A stretch of 64,000 bases of DNA from CAWJMD01 sp963700925 (GCA_963700925.1 OY969553.1:806001-870000), one strand, 5' to 3'; numbered from the stretch's first letter, positions 41,277-51,234 are shown. Translations and numbers: made by a program. The notes: generated from the sequence alone by a model not told the origin.

Positions 41277-41907
41277 CCGGTCCCGCCCGCGTGCCCCGAG
41301 CACACGGCGAGCGCCTCGGGCCGGGCTGGACACGCCGCGCGAGCGCCGCCGGCGGATCGGACGCCCCGGGGTCGACCCCGAGACGTTCGGCCGCGCCTCG
41401 GAGGGCTTCGCCCGGTTCATGGGCACGCCCAAGTTCCTCGTCTACATGTCGGCGTTCGTCATGGCCTGGCTGGTCTGGAACACGTGGGGCCCGTCCGACC
41501 TGCAGTTCGACCCTCGGGAGCTCAACTACACGCTCCTGACGCTCATCCTGTCGCTGCAGGCCTCGTACGCCGCGCCCTTGATCCTGCTGGCGCAGAACCG
41601 GCAGGACGACCGCGACCGCGTGTCGCTCGAGCAGGACCGCCAGCGCGCCGACCGCACCCTCGCCGACACCGAGTACCTGGCCCGTGAGGTGGCCGCCCTG
41701 CGGGTGGCGATGCGTGAGGTCGCGACCCGCGACTTCCTCCGCTCGGAGCTGCGTGACCTGCTCGCGGATCTCGAGCAGGCACGTCCGACCGAGCCACCGC
41801 CGCCGAAGGTCGCGGACCGCACCGGTGAGGCGCGAGGCACGCGGCCTCATCAGGCACCCTCGACCGGCCTTCACCCGGAGGGCCTACCTGCCGATAGAGC
41901 GCCATGA
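41269..41907 (+). CDS. DUF1003 membrane protein
   Basis: 212 residues from GTG 41269. Basic Arg-rich leader, then two membrane segments 'FLVYMSAFVMAWLVWNTWGP' and 'YTLLTLILSLQASYAAPLIL', and 'LLAQNRQDDRDRVSLEQDRQ', the hallmark of DUF1003, followed by a long charged helix, probably coiled coil ('RADRTLADTEYLAREVAALR'). Role unknown; it is nearly always next to the CBS/MgtE-N gene. Overlaps upstream by 8 bp and downstream by ATGA. Confidence 0.92.
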   Translation: MADRSRPRAPSTRRAPRAGLDTPRERRRRIGRPGVDPETFGRASEGFARFMGTPKFLVYMSAFVMAWLVWNTWGPSDLQFDPRELNYTLLTLILSLQASYAAPLILLAQNRQDDRDRVSLEQDRQRADRTLADTEYLAREVAALRVAMREVATRDFLRSELRDLLADLEQARPTEPPPPKVADRTGEARGTRPHQAPSTGLHPEGLPADRAP

Positions 41908-43880
41908 CGTTCGAACAAGCGCAACCGGGCGCCGTGTTCAGGGCTGCCATCGCGCGTGACGCGATGGGTAGGGTCCGGCTCGGCGACGTCCTGATCACGG
42001 CTGGGGTCATCACCTCGGCCGAGCTGGCCGACGTGCTGGCCAGGCAGGGCACCGGCACGGGCACCAGGCAACGGCTCGGTGTGATGCTGGTCGAGATGGG
42101 CTTCGCACGCGAGGACGAGATTGCCGAGGCCCTGGCCGCCCAGCTGGGGCTCCCGATGCTCGACCTCGGCCGGCGGTTGCCCTCCCCCGAGGTGATCCGT
42201 CTGCTGCCGCGGGCTGTCGCCGAGCGCGCCCAGGCCCTGGTGGTCGAGTTCTCCGAGAACGGCCTCGTCATCGCGATGGCCGACCCCACCAACGTGCTGG
42301 CCCTCGACGACATCAAGCTGCACACCCGGGCCAAGTCGCTGACGGTGCTGGTGTCGACGCCCACCCAGATCGCCGACCAGGTCGCCCGTGCGTGGTCGCT
42401 GAACGAGGACGTCTCCGGCGTCGCCGCCATCGTCGAGACCATGGGCTCCGAGGCCCGCGACGCGGCCGACCCGACGGATACCAGCACCAACGACGGACCG
42501 ATCGTCCAGCTCGTCAACCGCATCCTCTCGGAGGCGGTCCGCGCTCGGGCCTCGGACGTGCACGTCGAGACCCAGCGCGACTCACTGCGTGTGCGGTACC
42601 GCGTGGACGGGCTCCTCCGGGAGGCCATGACCACCTCGCGCAGGGTGGCGCCGGCCGTCATCAGCCGCCTGAAGATCGTCTCGGGCCTCGACATCGCCGA
42701 GCGACGCGTGCCGCAGGACGGCCGCGCCCGGATCACCGTCGACGGCGAAGCGGTCGACTGCCGCGTGTCCACGGTTCCCGGCGTCCACGGCGAGAAGGTC
42801 GTCATTCGGCTGCTCAGCCGCGGCGCGGAGGTGTCGGGTCTCGACGCCCTCGGGTTCTCACCCTCCCAGCTCGCGCTGTTCCGCTCGGTGCTGACGGCGC
42901 CGCAGGGACTGGTGCTGATCACCGGCCCCACCGGCTCCGGCAAGACCAACACGCTGTACTCGGCCATCGCCGAGATCGTCTCCCCCGATAAGAACGTCGT
43001 CACCCTCGAGGACCCGGTCGAGGTGCAGCTGCCCGGCATCACGCAGGTCCAGGTGCACGAGCGCGCCGGGATGACCTTCGAGAAGGGCCTGCGAGCCGTC
43101 CTGCGCCAGGACCCGGATGTCGTGCTCGTCGGCGAGGTGCGCGACCCGCAGACCGCCGAGCTGGCCCTCAAGGCGGCCCTCACCGGCCACCTCGTCCTCA
43201 CGACCCTGCACACCAACTCCGCGGTGGCTGCGCTGACCCGGCTCGTCGACATGGGCATCGAGCCCTTCCTGGTCGCGTCGTCGCTGACGCTGTCGGTGGC
43301 GCAGCGGCTCGTGCGCGTCCCGTGCGACGGCTGTGCCGTGCCGTACATGCCCGACGACGACGTGCTGATGCTCCTCGGGCTGACCCACGCCGATCTCAAG
43401 GACGCCACACCGCGCAAGGGCGCCGGGTGCGTGCTCTGCGCACAGAGCGGCTACGTCGGTCGGACGGGGGTCTACGAGGTGCTCGAGGTCGACGCAGCCA
43501 TGCGCCGCATCCTCGTCAAGGACCCGACCGAGTCGGCGGTCGGCGCCCAGGCCCGTGCCACCCGCACGGCAACCCTGCGCACGTCGGCGCTCGAGAAGGC
43601 GCGCCGAGGCGACACCACCTTCGAAGAGGTCGTCAGGGTGACCCACAGCGACTACAGCGCGGCCAGGCACTGCCCGACGTGCGAGCGCAGCGTCGAGCAC
43701 GACATGGTCGCCTGCCCGTGGTGCGCCACCGCACTTGACGGTGACCAGTGCTCAGGCTGTCGCCGCCACCGCGAGCACGACTGGACCGTGTGCCCGTGGT
43801 GCCGCACCGCTGCCCCCAGCGCGTCCGTGCAGAAGCTGGGAGACGGAGCCGCCAAGGAGCGCGGCGCCGCCACCGGCTGA
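41904..43880 (+). CDS. GspE/PilB-type ATPase with C-terminal zinc-ribbon extension
   Basis: 658 residues from ATG 41904. MshEN/T2SSE N-terminal domain ('RLGDVLITAGVITSAELADV', 'ALAAQLGLPMLDL'), catalytic core with Walker A 'GPTGSGKTN', Asp box 'VVTLEDPVE', Walker B 'DVVLVGEVRD' and His box 'LTGHLVLTTLHTN'; the usual zinc site is 'VPCDGCAVPY..GCVLCAQ'. After the core comes an extra tail of about 70 residues with CxxC pairs, 'CPTCERSVEHDMVACPWCAT' and 'CSGCRRHREHDWTVCPWC', two more zinc ribbons. Such ATPases drive pilus or secretion assembly, but no pilin, PilC or PilD gene is nearby. The gene is coupled to DUF1003. Confidence 0.9.
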   Translation: MTFEQAQPGAVFRAAIARDAMGRVRLGDVLITAGVITSAELADVLARQGTGTGTRQRLGVMLVEMGFAREDEIAEALAAQLGLPMLDLGRRLPSPEVIRLLPRAVAERAQALVVEFSENGLVIAMADPTNVLALDDIKLHTRAKSLTVLVSTPTQIADQVARAWSLNEDVSGVAAIVETMGSEARDAADPTDTSTNDGPIVQLVNRILSEAVRARASDVHVETQRDSLRVRYRVDGLLREAMTTSRRVAPAVISRLKIVSGLDIAERRVPQDGRARITVDGEAVDCRVSTVPGVHGEKVVIRLLSRGAEVSGLDALGFSPSQLALFRSVLTAPQGLVLITGPTGSGKTNTLYSAIAEIVSPDKNVVTLEDPVEVQLPGITQVQVHERAGMTFEKGLRAVLRQDPDVVLVGEVRDPQTAELALKAALTGHLVLTTLHTNSAVAALTRLVDMGIEPFLVASSLTLSVAQRLVRVPCDGCAVPYMPDDDVLMLLGLTHADLKDATPRKGAGCVLCAQSGYVGRTGVYEVLEVDAAMRRILVKDPTESAVGAQARATRTATLRTSALEKARRGDTTFEEVVRVTHSDYSAARHCPTCERSVEHDMVACPWCATALDGDQCSGCRRHREHDWTVCPWCRTAAPSASVQKLGDGAAKERGAATG

Positions 43881-43949
43881 TTGCCCTCTGCTGACTGCCG
43901 TCGGCGGCGGTCGAGACCCGCCCTGGCAGGGCACCTGCCGTCGCGGACG

Positions 43950-43955
43950 TACCCT
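43950..43955 (+). promoter_or_regulatory. -10 element of a probable leaderless mrp promoter
   Basis: TACCCT, 6 bases before ATG 43962. There is no ribosome site in between, so mrp can be transcribed separately from the upstream operon as a leaderless message. Confidence 0.55.
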
Positions 43956-43961
43956 GGCCAC

Positions 43962-45095
43962 ATGCCTGCACCCACCGTCGAGGCCGTCCGAGTCGCCCTG
44001 ACCGGCGTCCAGGACCCCGAGATCCGTCGTCCCATCACCGAGCTCGACATGGTCAAGTCGGTCGAGGTCGACGACGCCGGTGGCGTGGACGTCGCGATCT
44101 ACCTGACCGTGTCCGGCTGCCCGATGAAGGACCGGCTCCGCGCCGACATCACGTCCGCTGTCACGGCCCTCGGTGGGGTCAGCGAGGTGCGTGTCGAGCT
44201 CGACGTGATGAACCCCGAGCAGCGTGAGGCGCTGAAGACCAAGCTTCGCGGGGGCCAGGTCGAGCGCGAGGTGCCGTTCGCGAAGCCTGGGTCGCTCACC
44301 CGCGTGTACGCGGTCGCGTCCGGCAAGGGGGGCGTCGGCAAGTCGACGGTGACCGTCAACCTGGCCGCGGCGATGGCTGCGGACGGGTTGCGCGTCGGTG
44401 TCGTGGACGCGGACGTCTACGGCTTCTCCGTACCTCGCATGCTCGGCGTCGAGCAGGCACCCACCCGCGTGGACGACATGATCCTTCCGCCGATCGCCCA
44501 CGAGGTGAAGGTCATCTCGATCGGCATGTTCGTACCGGGCAACCAGCCCGTCGTCTGGCGCGGCCCGATGCTGCACCGGGCCCTCCAGCAGTTCCTCTCG
44601 GACGTCTTCTGGGGCGACCTGGACGTGCTCCTGCTCGACCTGCCGCCGGGCACCGGCGACATCGCGATCAGCGTGGCGCAGCTGCTGCCGACGGCCGAGA
44701 TCCTGGTCGTGACGACGCCCCAGCAGGCCGCTGCCGAGGTGGCGGAACGCGCCGGGGCGATCGCTCTGCAGACCCACCAGCAGCTGGTCGGCGTGATCGA
44801 GAACATGTCGTGGCTGGAGATGCCCGACGGCTCGCGCAACGAGCTGTTCGGTGCCGGCGGTGGTCAGCGCGTGGCCGACTCGCTGACGCGCTCGGTCGGG
44901 TCTGCCGTACCCCTGATGGGCCAGGTGCCGATCGACGTCGCCCTGCGCGAGGGCGGCGACACCGGGGTCCCCGTCGTGCTCTCGCACCCCGACTCCGCGG
45001 GTGCGGTCGCGCTGCGGGCGGTCGCGCGCCAGCTCGGGCACAGGGCTCGCGGCCTGGCAGGGCGGTCACTGGGACTCACTCCTGCCGGCCGCTGA
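43962..45095 (+). CDS. mrp: Mrp/ApbC-type Fe-S cluster carrier ATPase
   Basis: 377 residues from ATG 43962. N-terminal MIP18/DUF59 domain ('ALTGVQDPEIRRPITELDMV', 'TVSGCPMKDRLRADI') joined to a deviant Walker A P-loop ATPase, 'YAVASGKGGVGKSTVTVNLA' (about 114-133), with 'DADVYGFSVPRML' and 'LDLPPGTGDIAISVAQLLP'. The family binds and transfers Fe-S clusters. The usual C-terminal CxxC is replaced: 'NMSWLEMPDGSRNELFGAGG' lacks cysteines, as in many actinobacterial Mrp. Position matches Rv1229c. Confidence 0.93.
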   Translation: MPAPTVEAVRVALTGVQDPEIRRPITELDMVKSVEVDDAGGVDVAIYLTVSGCPMKDRLRADITSAVTALGGVSEVRVELDVMNPEQREALKTKLRGGQVEREVPFAKPGSLTRVYAVASGKGGVGKSTVTVNLAAAMAADGLRVGVVDADVYGFSVPRMLGVEQAPTRVDDMILPPIAHEVKVISIGMFVPGNQPVVWRGPMLHRALQQFLSDVFWGDLDVLLLDLPPGTGDIAISVAQLLPTAEILVVTTPQQAAAEVAERAGAIALQTHQQLVGVIENMSWLEMPDGSRNELFGAGGGQRVADSLTRSVGSAVPLMGQVPIDVALREGGDTGVPVVLSHPDSAGAVALRAVARQLGHRARGLAGRSLGLTPAGR

Positions 45096-45116
45096 GCGCC
45101 TGCTTGATCCTCCCCG

Positions 45117-45904
45117 TTATGGGCGCGGGCCGCGGTTGTACAGCGCCTTGGCCCAGAGGTAGCCGGCGAGGGTGATCGCCGCGCACCACGCGACGGCGAT
45201 GATGCCGCTGTTGCCGATCGGGGTGCCCAGCAGCAGACCGCGCAGCGTCTCCATGGCGGGCGTGAACGGCTGGTACTCGGCGAACCAGCGCAGGGCGGTC
45301 GGCATGGAGTCGACGGGGACGAACCCGCTGCCGAAGAAGGGCAGCAGCGACAACGGCATCGGCAGGTTGCTCGCGCCCTCGACGCTCTTCGTCACCAGGC
45401 CGCATGCCACCGAGACCCAGGTGATCGCCGTCGCGAGGAACGTCATCAGGCCGATCGCGGCCACCCACTCGACCGGACCGGCGGACGGCCGGAACCCGAA
45501 GGCCAGCGCGACTCCGACGACGACAGCCATGCCGACCATGGTCTGGATGACGGCGCCGAGGACGTGTCCGGTCAGCACCGAGACTCGTGCGATAGCCATC
45601 GTGCGGAATCGCGCGATGATCCCTTCGCTCATGTCCATGGCGACGGCGATCGCCGTCCCCTGAGCGCCGCTCGCGATACCGAGCAGCAGGATTCCGGGGA
45701 TGACGTAGTTGACGTAGTCAGCTCGTCCACCGGCAGGGCCGCCCAGCCCGGCGCCGAGGGTCTCACCCAGGACGAAGACGAACAGCAGCAGGAAGACGAC
45801 GGGTACGCCGACGACCACGGCGAGCATCACCGGGTAGCGCACCTGGCGCCGGAGCTGCCGCCGCAGCATCGTCGCCGAGTCCTGAGCAGCGTCAGTGAGG
45901 GAGC

Positions 45905-45908
<4 letters not shown>
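45117..45908 (-). CDS. ABC-2 type permease (DrrB-like)
   Basis: 263 residues from ATG 45908, overlapping the ATPase gene by ATGA. Six membrane segments, including 'YPVMLAVVVGVPVVFLLLFV' and 'VSVLTGHVLGAVIQTMVGMA', with the ABC-2 pattern 'GIASGAQGTAIAVAMDMSEG'. It would export a hydrophobic compound or lipid. It ends 21 bp before mrp in convergent orientation. Confidence 0.92.
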
Positions 45909-46867
<959 letters not shown>

Positions 46868-46922
46868 GGTTCTCTCCGTTGGTGTCAGGTGTCAGGTGTT
46901 GGGTGCCGGGTGGTCGGACGTG

Positions 46923-47768
46923 TCAGGAGCGGCGAATCACGATGTCGCCGTGAGGGGTTCGGGCCCGCACCTCGACGGTCTCGTCGGACGGTTCCGGTCC
47001 GTCCGAGGCGCTGAGCGAGTTGCGCACGCTGCCGAACTGCGAGCGCACGTCCAGGAGGGCCGCCGTGCCCTTTCGGATGCCCACCTCGAGCTCGCCTGAG
47101 GCCGTCTCGAGCACGACCGTGCCGCGCACGACCTCGCCGATCCGCACGTCGCCGTTGGCGGTCTTGGCGACGACCGTGGCGTGGGCCTGGTCAACGGTGA
47201 TGTCGCCGTTGGCTGACTTGCCGCGCAGGTCACCGGTGACCTCACCGATCCAGGTGTCGCCGCTGAGGTTCTTGAGTACCGCGGGGCCGTCGATCACGCG
47301 GATGCGGACGTGGCCCGACCCGGTGAGGTCGGCTCGACCGACGACCCGGTCGACGGTGAGGCTTCCGAGACCGGTCACCAGGTGCAGCGGGCCGGTGGTG
47401 TCGAGCCGGATGTTCCCCGCGCCGGTGGTGATCCGGCACTCCCCGAGGGGCCCCTCGCAGCGGAAGTCGGCCATCGCGGCCTCGCTGTGGACGTGCGAGC
47501 CCGCCGGCAGCTCGATCGCCACGTCAACGGACTCCGTACCTCCGAGGGGCGTGTAGTGCTTCCACTTCTTCGGGGTCTTGACCTGGAGCCGGCCGCCCGA
47601 GAACTCGACGCGGGTCTGCTCCGCAGCCTTCACGTCGGCGCCGGAGGTGGCGTCGCTCGGGCTGACCACGACGACGGTGTCGGTGCGCTCGCTCGCGGTG
47701 ACCCGGATGTCGCCGACCCCGATCGCGAGCGTGACCGAGATGGGTTCGGGAGTGTCGAAAGTTGGCAT
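46923..47768 (-). CDS. DUF4097 beta-helix-like repeat protein
   Basis: 281 residues from ATG 47768 with AGAAGGG upstream. Regular beta repeats with DUF4097 spacing: 'LHLVTGLGSLTVDRVVGRAD', 'LKNLSGDTWIGEVTGDLRGK', 'SANGDITVDQAHATVVAKTA' and 'NGDVRIGEVVRGTVVLETAS'. No signal peptide or membrane segment, so probably cytosolic. Usually linked to ABC-2 transporters and ribbon-helix-helix regulators in actinobacteria, as here; its molecular job is unknown. Confidence 0.88.
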   Translation of the reverse strand: MPTFDTPEPISVTLAIGVGDIRVTASERTDTVVVVSPSDATSGADVKAAEQTRVEFSGGRLQVKTPKKWKHYTPLGGTESVDVAIELPAGSHVHSEAAMADFRCEGPLGECRITTGAGNIRLDTTGPLHLVTGLGSLTVDRVVGRADLTGSGHVRIRVIDGPAVLKNLSGDTWIGEVTGDLRGKSANGDITVDQAHATVVAKTANGDVRIGEVVRGTVVLETASGELEVGIRKGTAALLDVRSQFGSVRNSLSASDGPEPSDETVEVRARTPHGDIVIRRS

Positions 47769-47871
47769 GGCAGTGCCCTTCTGGGTGGTGACTCGGTCCA
47801 CTCGGCGGGAGTGGTCAGGTGCATTTGAGGTGAGGTGGGCGGCAGCGGTGCCGGGCGGGAGCGGCCGCCGG

Positions 47872-48420
47872 CTAGCGCACCCAGCCGGTGTAGCGCTCCC
47901 CGCCTCGCGGGCTGCGCCGATGCGGGGGAGCCTCGCGCTCGACCGGGTCCAGAGCGGCAGCCACGGCCCGGACGAGCCAGGCGTTCAGCGAGAGACCCTC
48001 GCGGCCGGACGCCTCCTCGGCGCGCGACTTGAGGGAGTCCGGGAGGCGGAGGTTGATCCGCGAGGTGGCGCCCTCGTCGGGAGCCGGCTGCGGCGCCGGA
48101 TCAGGCGACCGGTTCCTCACGGAGGTCGCCCAGTCGCCGTCCGCGATCTCGACCGTGGCCTCGAACGCCTCCTCCGACGGTGGGAGCGTGACGACGAAGC
48201 CGGGGTCCCGTCCGCGGAGGCGTACCTCGACCGAACCCGGTGCGAGGTCGCGAGTGATCTCGTCCGCAGCGGCCGTCAGAGCTTCGAGGAGGACGAGCCG
48301 GGTGGCGGAGTCGAGTGGCGCGGTCAGCCGCTCGGCGAGCGCCCGGGCTTCGTCGCCTCCAGCCCCGGCAGCCACGGACAGCTCGTGGCGGAGGGCGTCG
48401 ACGTAGGTGGTGAGATCCAT
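47872..48420 (-). CDS. HicB-like ribbon-helix-helix regulator
   Basis: 182 residues from ATG 48420. An N-terminal HicB-like domain ('MDLTTYVDALRHELSVAAGA', 'VEVRLRGRDPGFVVTLPPSE') is followed by an Arc-type ribbon-helix-helix, 'ATSRINLRLPDSLKSRAEEA' and 'SGREGLSLNAWLVRAVAAAL' (about 115-155). No hicA toxin gene is present, so it is probably a repressor of its own operon (DUF4097, drrAB) rather than an antitoxin. Its promoter region contains a perfect palindrome and a further half site, the last ending 11 bp before the ATG. Confidence 0.82.
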   Translation of the reverse strand: MDLTTYVDALRHELSVAAGAGGDEARALAERLTAPLDSATRLVLLEALTAAADEITRDLAPGSVEVRLRGRDPGFVVTLPPSEEAFEATVEIADGDWATSVRNRSPDPAPQPAPDEGATSRINLRLPDSLKSRAEEASGREGLSLNAWLVRAVAAALDPVEREAPPHRRSPRGGERYTGWVR

Positions 48421-48430
48421 GGCGCCATGA

Positions 48431-48502
48431 TGGCACCATTCTGGCTCAGACACAAGCCTCTTTGGCACCACCCTGAGCCACGACTGGCTCAGGGTGGTGC
48501 CA
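48431..48502. promoter_or_regulatory. palindromic operator (or terminator) before the HicB-like gene
   Basis: Perfect inverted repeat with 18-bp arms TGGCACCACCCTGAGCCA (48463-48480) and its reverse complement (48485-48502) around CGAC. A third, partial copy TGGCACCATTCTGGCTCA lies at 48431-48448. A terminator for tatB is an alternative, but the extra half site next to the HicB start favours an operator. Confidence 0.65.
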
Positions 48503-48517
48503 GCGCCCCGTCTGCGG

Positions 48518-48940
48518 TCAGGTCGCCTCGGTGTCGAAGGGTGCCGGGCCGACGGTGTCGCCGGGGCGTGAGGCTCCCCCGCCGGGGCGAGCACCTGCGC
48601 GACCGGCTGGCTTCATCAGATCCGGTCCATCGCGGTGAGTTCCCTTCGAGGCGCCCGCGCGGGTCTCTGCGGGCTCCGGGTCGTCCTCCCACACCTCGGT
48701 CAGGGCGTCCTTGACGATCCGCCGGGGGTCGTACTGGCGGGGGTCGAGCTTCTGCCAGTCGACGTCGTCGAACTCAGGGCCCAGCTCGGCCTTCACCTGG
48801 TCACGCGCGCCGACGGCCATCCGCCGTGCCTCGCGCACGAGGCGGCCGAGCTGCGCGGCGTAGCGCGGCAGGCGCTCCGGCCCGATCACCAGGAGGGCCA
48901 GCAGGGCGATGACGAGGAGCTCGCCACCGTTGACGCCCAT
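48518..48940 (-). CDS. tatB: Sec-independent translocase protein TatB
   Basis: 140 residues from ATG 48940; GAGGAGGA precedes it and the preceding htrA stop shares bases (TGATG). N-terminal membrane helix with the family hinge, 'GGELLVIALLALLVIGPERL' then P (about 4-24), followed by an amphipathic helix 'RYAAQLGRLVREARRMAVGA' and a long acidic/Pro-rich tail. TatB passes twin-arginine substrates to TatC. It sits in the sigE-rseA-htrA-tatB order typical of actinobacteria (Rv1221-Rv1224). Confidence 0.94.
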   Translation of the reverse strand: MGVNGGELLVIALLALLVIGPERLPRYAAQLGRLVREARRMAVGARDQVKAELGPEFDDVDWQKLDPRQYDPRRIVKDALTEVWEDDPEPAETRAGASKGTHRDGPDLMKPAGRAGARPGGGASRPGDTVGPAPFDTEAT

Positions 48941-50490
48941 CAATTGCTGTCCTCCTCGTCGAGCACGACCTCGACCTCCCGCTCCTCGTCGCCCGTGCGG
49001 ACCTTGAGCCGCACGGTGTCACCGGGCACCTGGGCGCGAATGCCGACGATCAGCTCGTCGGGCTCGGTGACGGGCCTGCCGTTGAACTCGGTGATCACGT
49101 CGCCGGCCAGGATGCCGGCCTCGAAGGCGGGACCGTCCGCGACGACCGCGAGCTCTTCGCCGTCATCAGCCACCTTGACGCCCTCGCCGGTGTAGGAGCG
49201 GTCGAGCAGGACCCCGATCACCGGGTAGGTCGCCGTGCCCGTCTCGATGAGCTGTTCGGCCGTACGCGCTACCTGCTGCGAGGGGATGGCGAAGCCGAGA
49301 CCGATACTGCCGGAAGGACCTTCGCCTGTTCCTGGGTTGCGCGCGATCGCCGAGTTGACGCCGATCACCTCGCCGGCGGAGTTGACCAAGGGTCCGCCGG
49401 AGTTGCCCGGGTTGATCGCAGCGTCGGTCTGGATCGCGTTGATGAAGGCGTTCTCGTCGGAGTCCCCCGCGACCACGGGACGGTTCAGGGCGCTGACGAT
49501 GCCGGTCGTGACGGTGGCCTCGAGGCCAAGGGGGGCGCCGATCGCGATCACGGCGTCACCCACGACGACCGAGTCGGAGTCTCCGAACGTCAACGGCACC
49601 AGGTCGTTGCGGTCGACCCGGATCACGGCGAGGTCGTAGTCACTCGTGCGGCCCACCACCTCGGCCTCCTCCTGCGACCCGTCGGAGAAGACGACCTGGA
49701 TGTCGCCCCCGCTGTCGTCCGCGTCGGCCACGACGTGGTTGTTGGTGACGATCAGCCCGTCCTTGCGCAGCACGAAGCCCGAGCCGGAGCCTTCGATGCC
49801 CGGCGCGCTGACCTCGATCGACACGGTGCTCGGGAGCACGCGGGCCGCGACCCCGGCCACGCTGTCGTCGGACCGCTGAGTCGTGCCCGTCGGCACCGGG
49901 ATCGTGACCTCGTCCTGCACGAAGCGGTCGAGCAGGCTGGCCCCCGCCGTTCCGCCGACCAGCCCGGCCGCCAAGGCCGCGACGACGACGGCAGTGACGC
50001 CGAGTGCCCTACGCCCCCTACGGGTTTGGCCCTGAGCACCCGGAGCCGCAACCCACCCCTGGGGAGGCGGGAACGCTGCGGGTGCGGTCGTGGGTGGTCC
50101 CCACGACGCGGCATCGGCTGTCGGCCCGAGCGGCTCGGGGCTGGTCGCCTCGCCCCAGCCCAGCGACGCCAGCCACTCTGGCTGGTCGTCTAGTCCTGGT
50201 TGGCTGTCGGGGCCTGGTTGGCTGTCGGGGCCTGGTTGGCTGTCGGGGCCTGGCTGGACGTCCGGGCCGGCCGGCGACCCGAACGACCCGAGCCCGACGG
50301 ACTGCGCCGGCTGTGTGGGCATCGGGGTCGTGTCGTGCTGCACGGGAAGTGGCGCCGTGTCGTTCCAACCCTGGGCCTGGGGAGCCGCATGCTCGGCGTC
50401 CGGGGACGGTGGGGCGAAGATCCCTTCGGGGTCGCTGGCGTCAGGACTGCTGACGGGACGACCCGTCCCGCTGTCCGGCTCCTGGCTCAT
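48940..50490 (-). CDS. htrA: HtrA/DegP-like membrane serine protease
   Basis: 516 residues from ATG 50490 with AGGAGGAG upstream. A 160-residue cytoplasmic region rich in Pro/Gly/Asp contains QPGPDS repeats, then one membrane helix ('ALGVTAVVVAALAAGLVGGT'), a trypsin-like domain with His in 'LIVTNNHVVADADDS', Asp in 'TSDYDLAVIRV' and Ser in 'INPGNSGGPLVN', and a C-terminal PDZ domain ('DGPAFEAGILAGDVITEFNG'). The protease works outside the membrane on misfolded envelope proteins. Under SigE control by family knowledge. Confidence 0.95.
   Translation of the reverse strand: MSQEPDSGTGRPVSSPDASDPEGIFAPPSPDAEHAAPQAQGWNDTAPLPVQHDTTPMPTQPAQSVGLGSFGSPAGPDVQPGPDSQPGPDSQPGPDSQPGLDDQPEWLASLGWGEATSPEPLGPTADAASWGPPTTAPAAFPPPQGWVAAPGAQGQTRRGRRALGVTAVVVAALAAGLVGGTAGASLLDRFVQDEVTIPVPTGTTQRSDDSVAGVAARVLPSTVSIEVSAPGIEGSGSGFVLRKDGLIVTNNHVVADADDSGGDIQVVFSDGSQEEAEVVGRTSDYDLAVIRVDRNDLVPLTFGDSDSVVVGDAVIAIGAPLGLEATVTTGIVSALNRPVVAGDSDENAFINAIQTDAAINPGNSGGPLVNSAGEVIGVNSAIARNPGTGEGPSGSIGLGFAIPSQQVARTAEQLIETGTATYPVIGVLLDRSYTGEGVKVADDGEELAVVADGPAFEAGILAGDVITEFNGRPVTEPDELIVGIRAQVPGDTVRLKVRTGDEEREVEVVLDEEDSN
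50198..50251. repeat. three perfect 18-bp tandem repeats inside htrA
   Basis: Units 50198-50215, 50216-50233 and 50234-50251 are identical (GGTTGGCTGTCGGGGCCT). They encode QPGPDS repeats in the cytoplasmic linker of HtrA, flanked by two diverged units. In-frame length variation between strains is expected. Confidence 0.9.
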
Positions 50491-50594
50491 CGCTCCTCCT
50501 GCACCACGGTCCCGTTGCGACCGCCGCGCACGGTCAGCACCAGCCTGCCGCACCCGGCGACCCGACGCCCACCCGGTGCCCGAGTCGGTCTGCC

Positions 50595-51176
50595 TCAGGG
50601 GGAGGTCGCGGCGTCCCTGCCCTCGACCCGGCCTCCGGTCAGCACGACGGCTCCGGCGCCGGTGCGGACGACCGTGCTCGCCGTCCGGACCGTGGGCGTC
50701 GCCTGGGTGAAGCTCGCGGTCGCGGCGCCTCCCCATCCCACTGCAGCCGTCGCCGGGCCCGGGAGCGCCGAGACACCGAGGACGCCGGCTGAGGCCAGCG
50801 AGACCGTCCCGAGCACAGCCGCGCCCATCAGCACGGTGCTGCCCCGGCGGAACGTCGACGACTGAGCGCCGGGAAGGCGGAAGGCCGAGCTCCGCATCAC
50901 GACGAGCTCTTCCTGCTGCGCCTGCTGAGTCCGAACCTGCTCCCCTGCGGCCAGTGCCATCAGCCCGGCCATCAGGTCGCCCGTCGGCCGAGGCTGGTCG
51001 GCGCGTGCGGCCCGCAGCAGGGCGCGCACTTGCTGCTCGCGGTGGACGGCTGCGGCGCAGTCACGGCAGCTGCCGATGTGACCGCGCAGGGTGACCTCCT
51101 CGGCGCCCGAAAGGCGTCCGTCGAGGAGGTCACTGGCTCGGGAACCGACGTGCGGCCCGGGACCGAGCAGGGTCAT
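50595..51176 (-). CDS. rseA: zinc-finger anti-sigma factor RseA
   Basis: 193 residues from ATG 51176. The zf-HC2/ZAS motif 'LRGHIGSCRDCAAAVHREQQ' (H-x3-C-x2-C, about 30-50) follows 'ASDLLDGRLSGAEEVTLRGH'. After a helical linker, one membrane segment 'VLMGAAVLGTVSLASAGVLG' is followed by a short outer tail. Such proteins hold SigE inactive and release it on redox or cleavage signals. Located between sigE and htrA. Confidence 0.9.
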   Translation of the reverse strand: MTLLGPGPHVGSRASDLLDGRLSGAEEVTLRGHIGSCRDCAAAVHREQQVRALLRAARADQPRPTGDLMAGLMALAAGEQVRTQQAQQEELVVMRSSAFRLPGAQSSTFRRGSTVLMGAAVLGTVSLASAGVLGVSALPGPATAAVGWGGAATASFTQATPTVRTASTVVRTGAGAVVLTGGRVEGRDAATSP

Positions 51177-51234
51177 CGTCTGCCCACCGGCTCGACCGGG
51201 CTGGTGGCTGACCGTGTTGCTGTGTGCAGCGTCG

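Noticed and set aside
47872..48420. HicAB toxin-antitoxin module
   Set aside because: No HicA-like gene of 60-80 codons lies on either side; the HicB-like protein is solitary.
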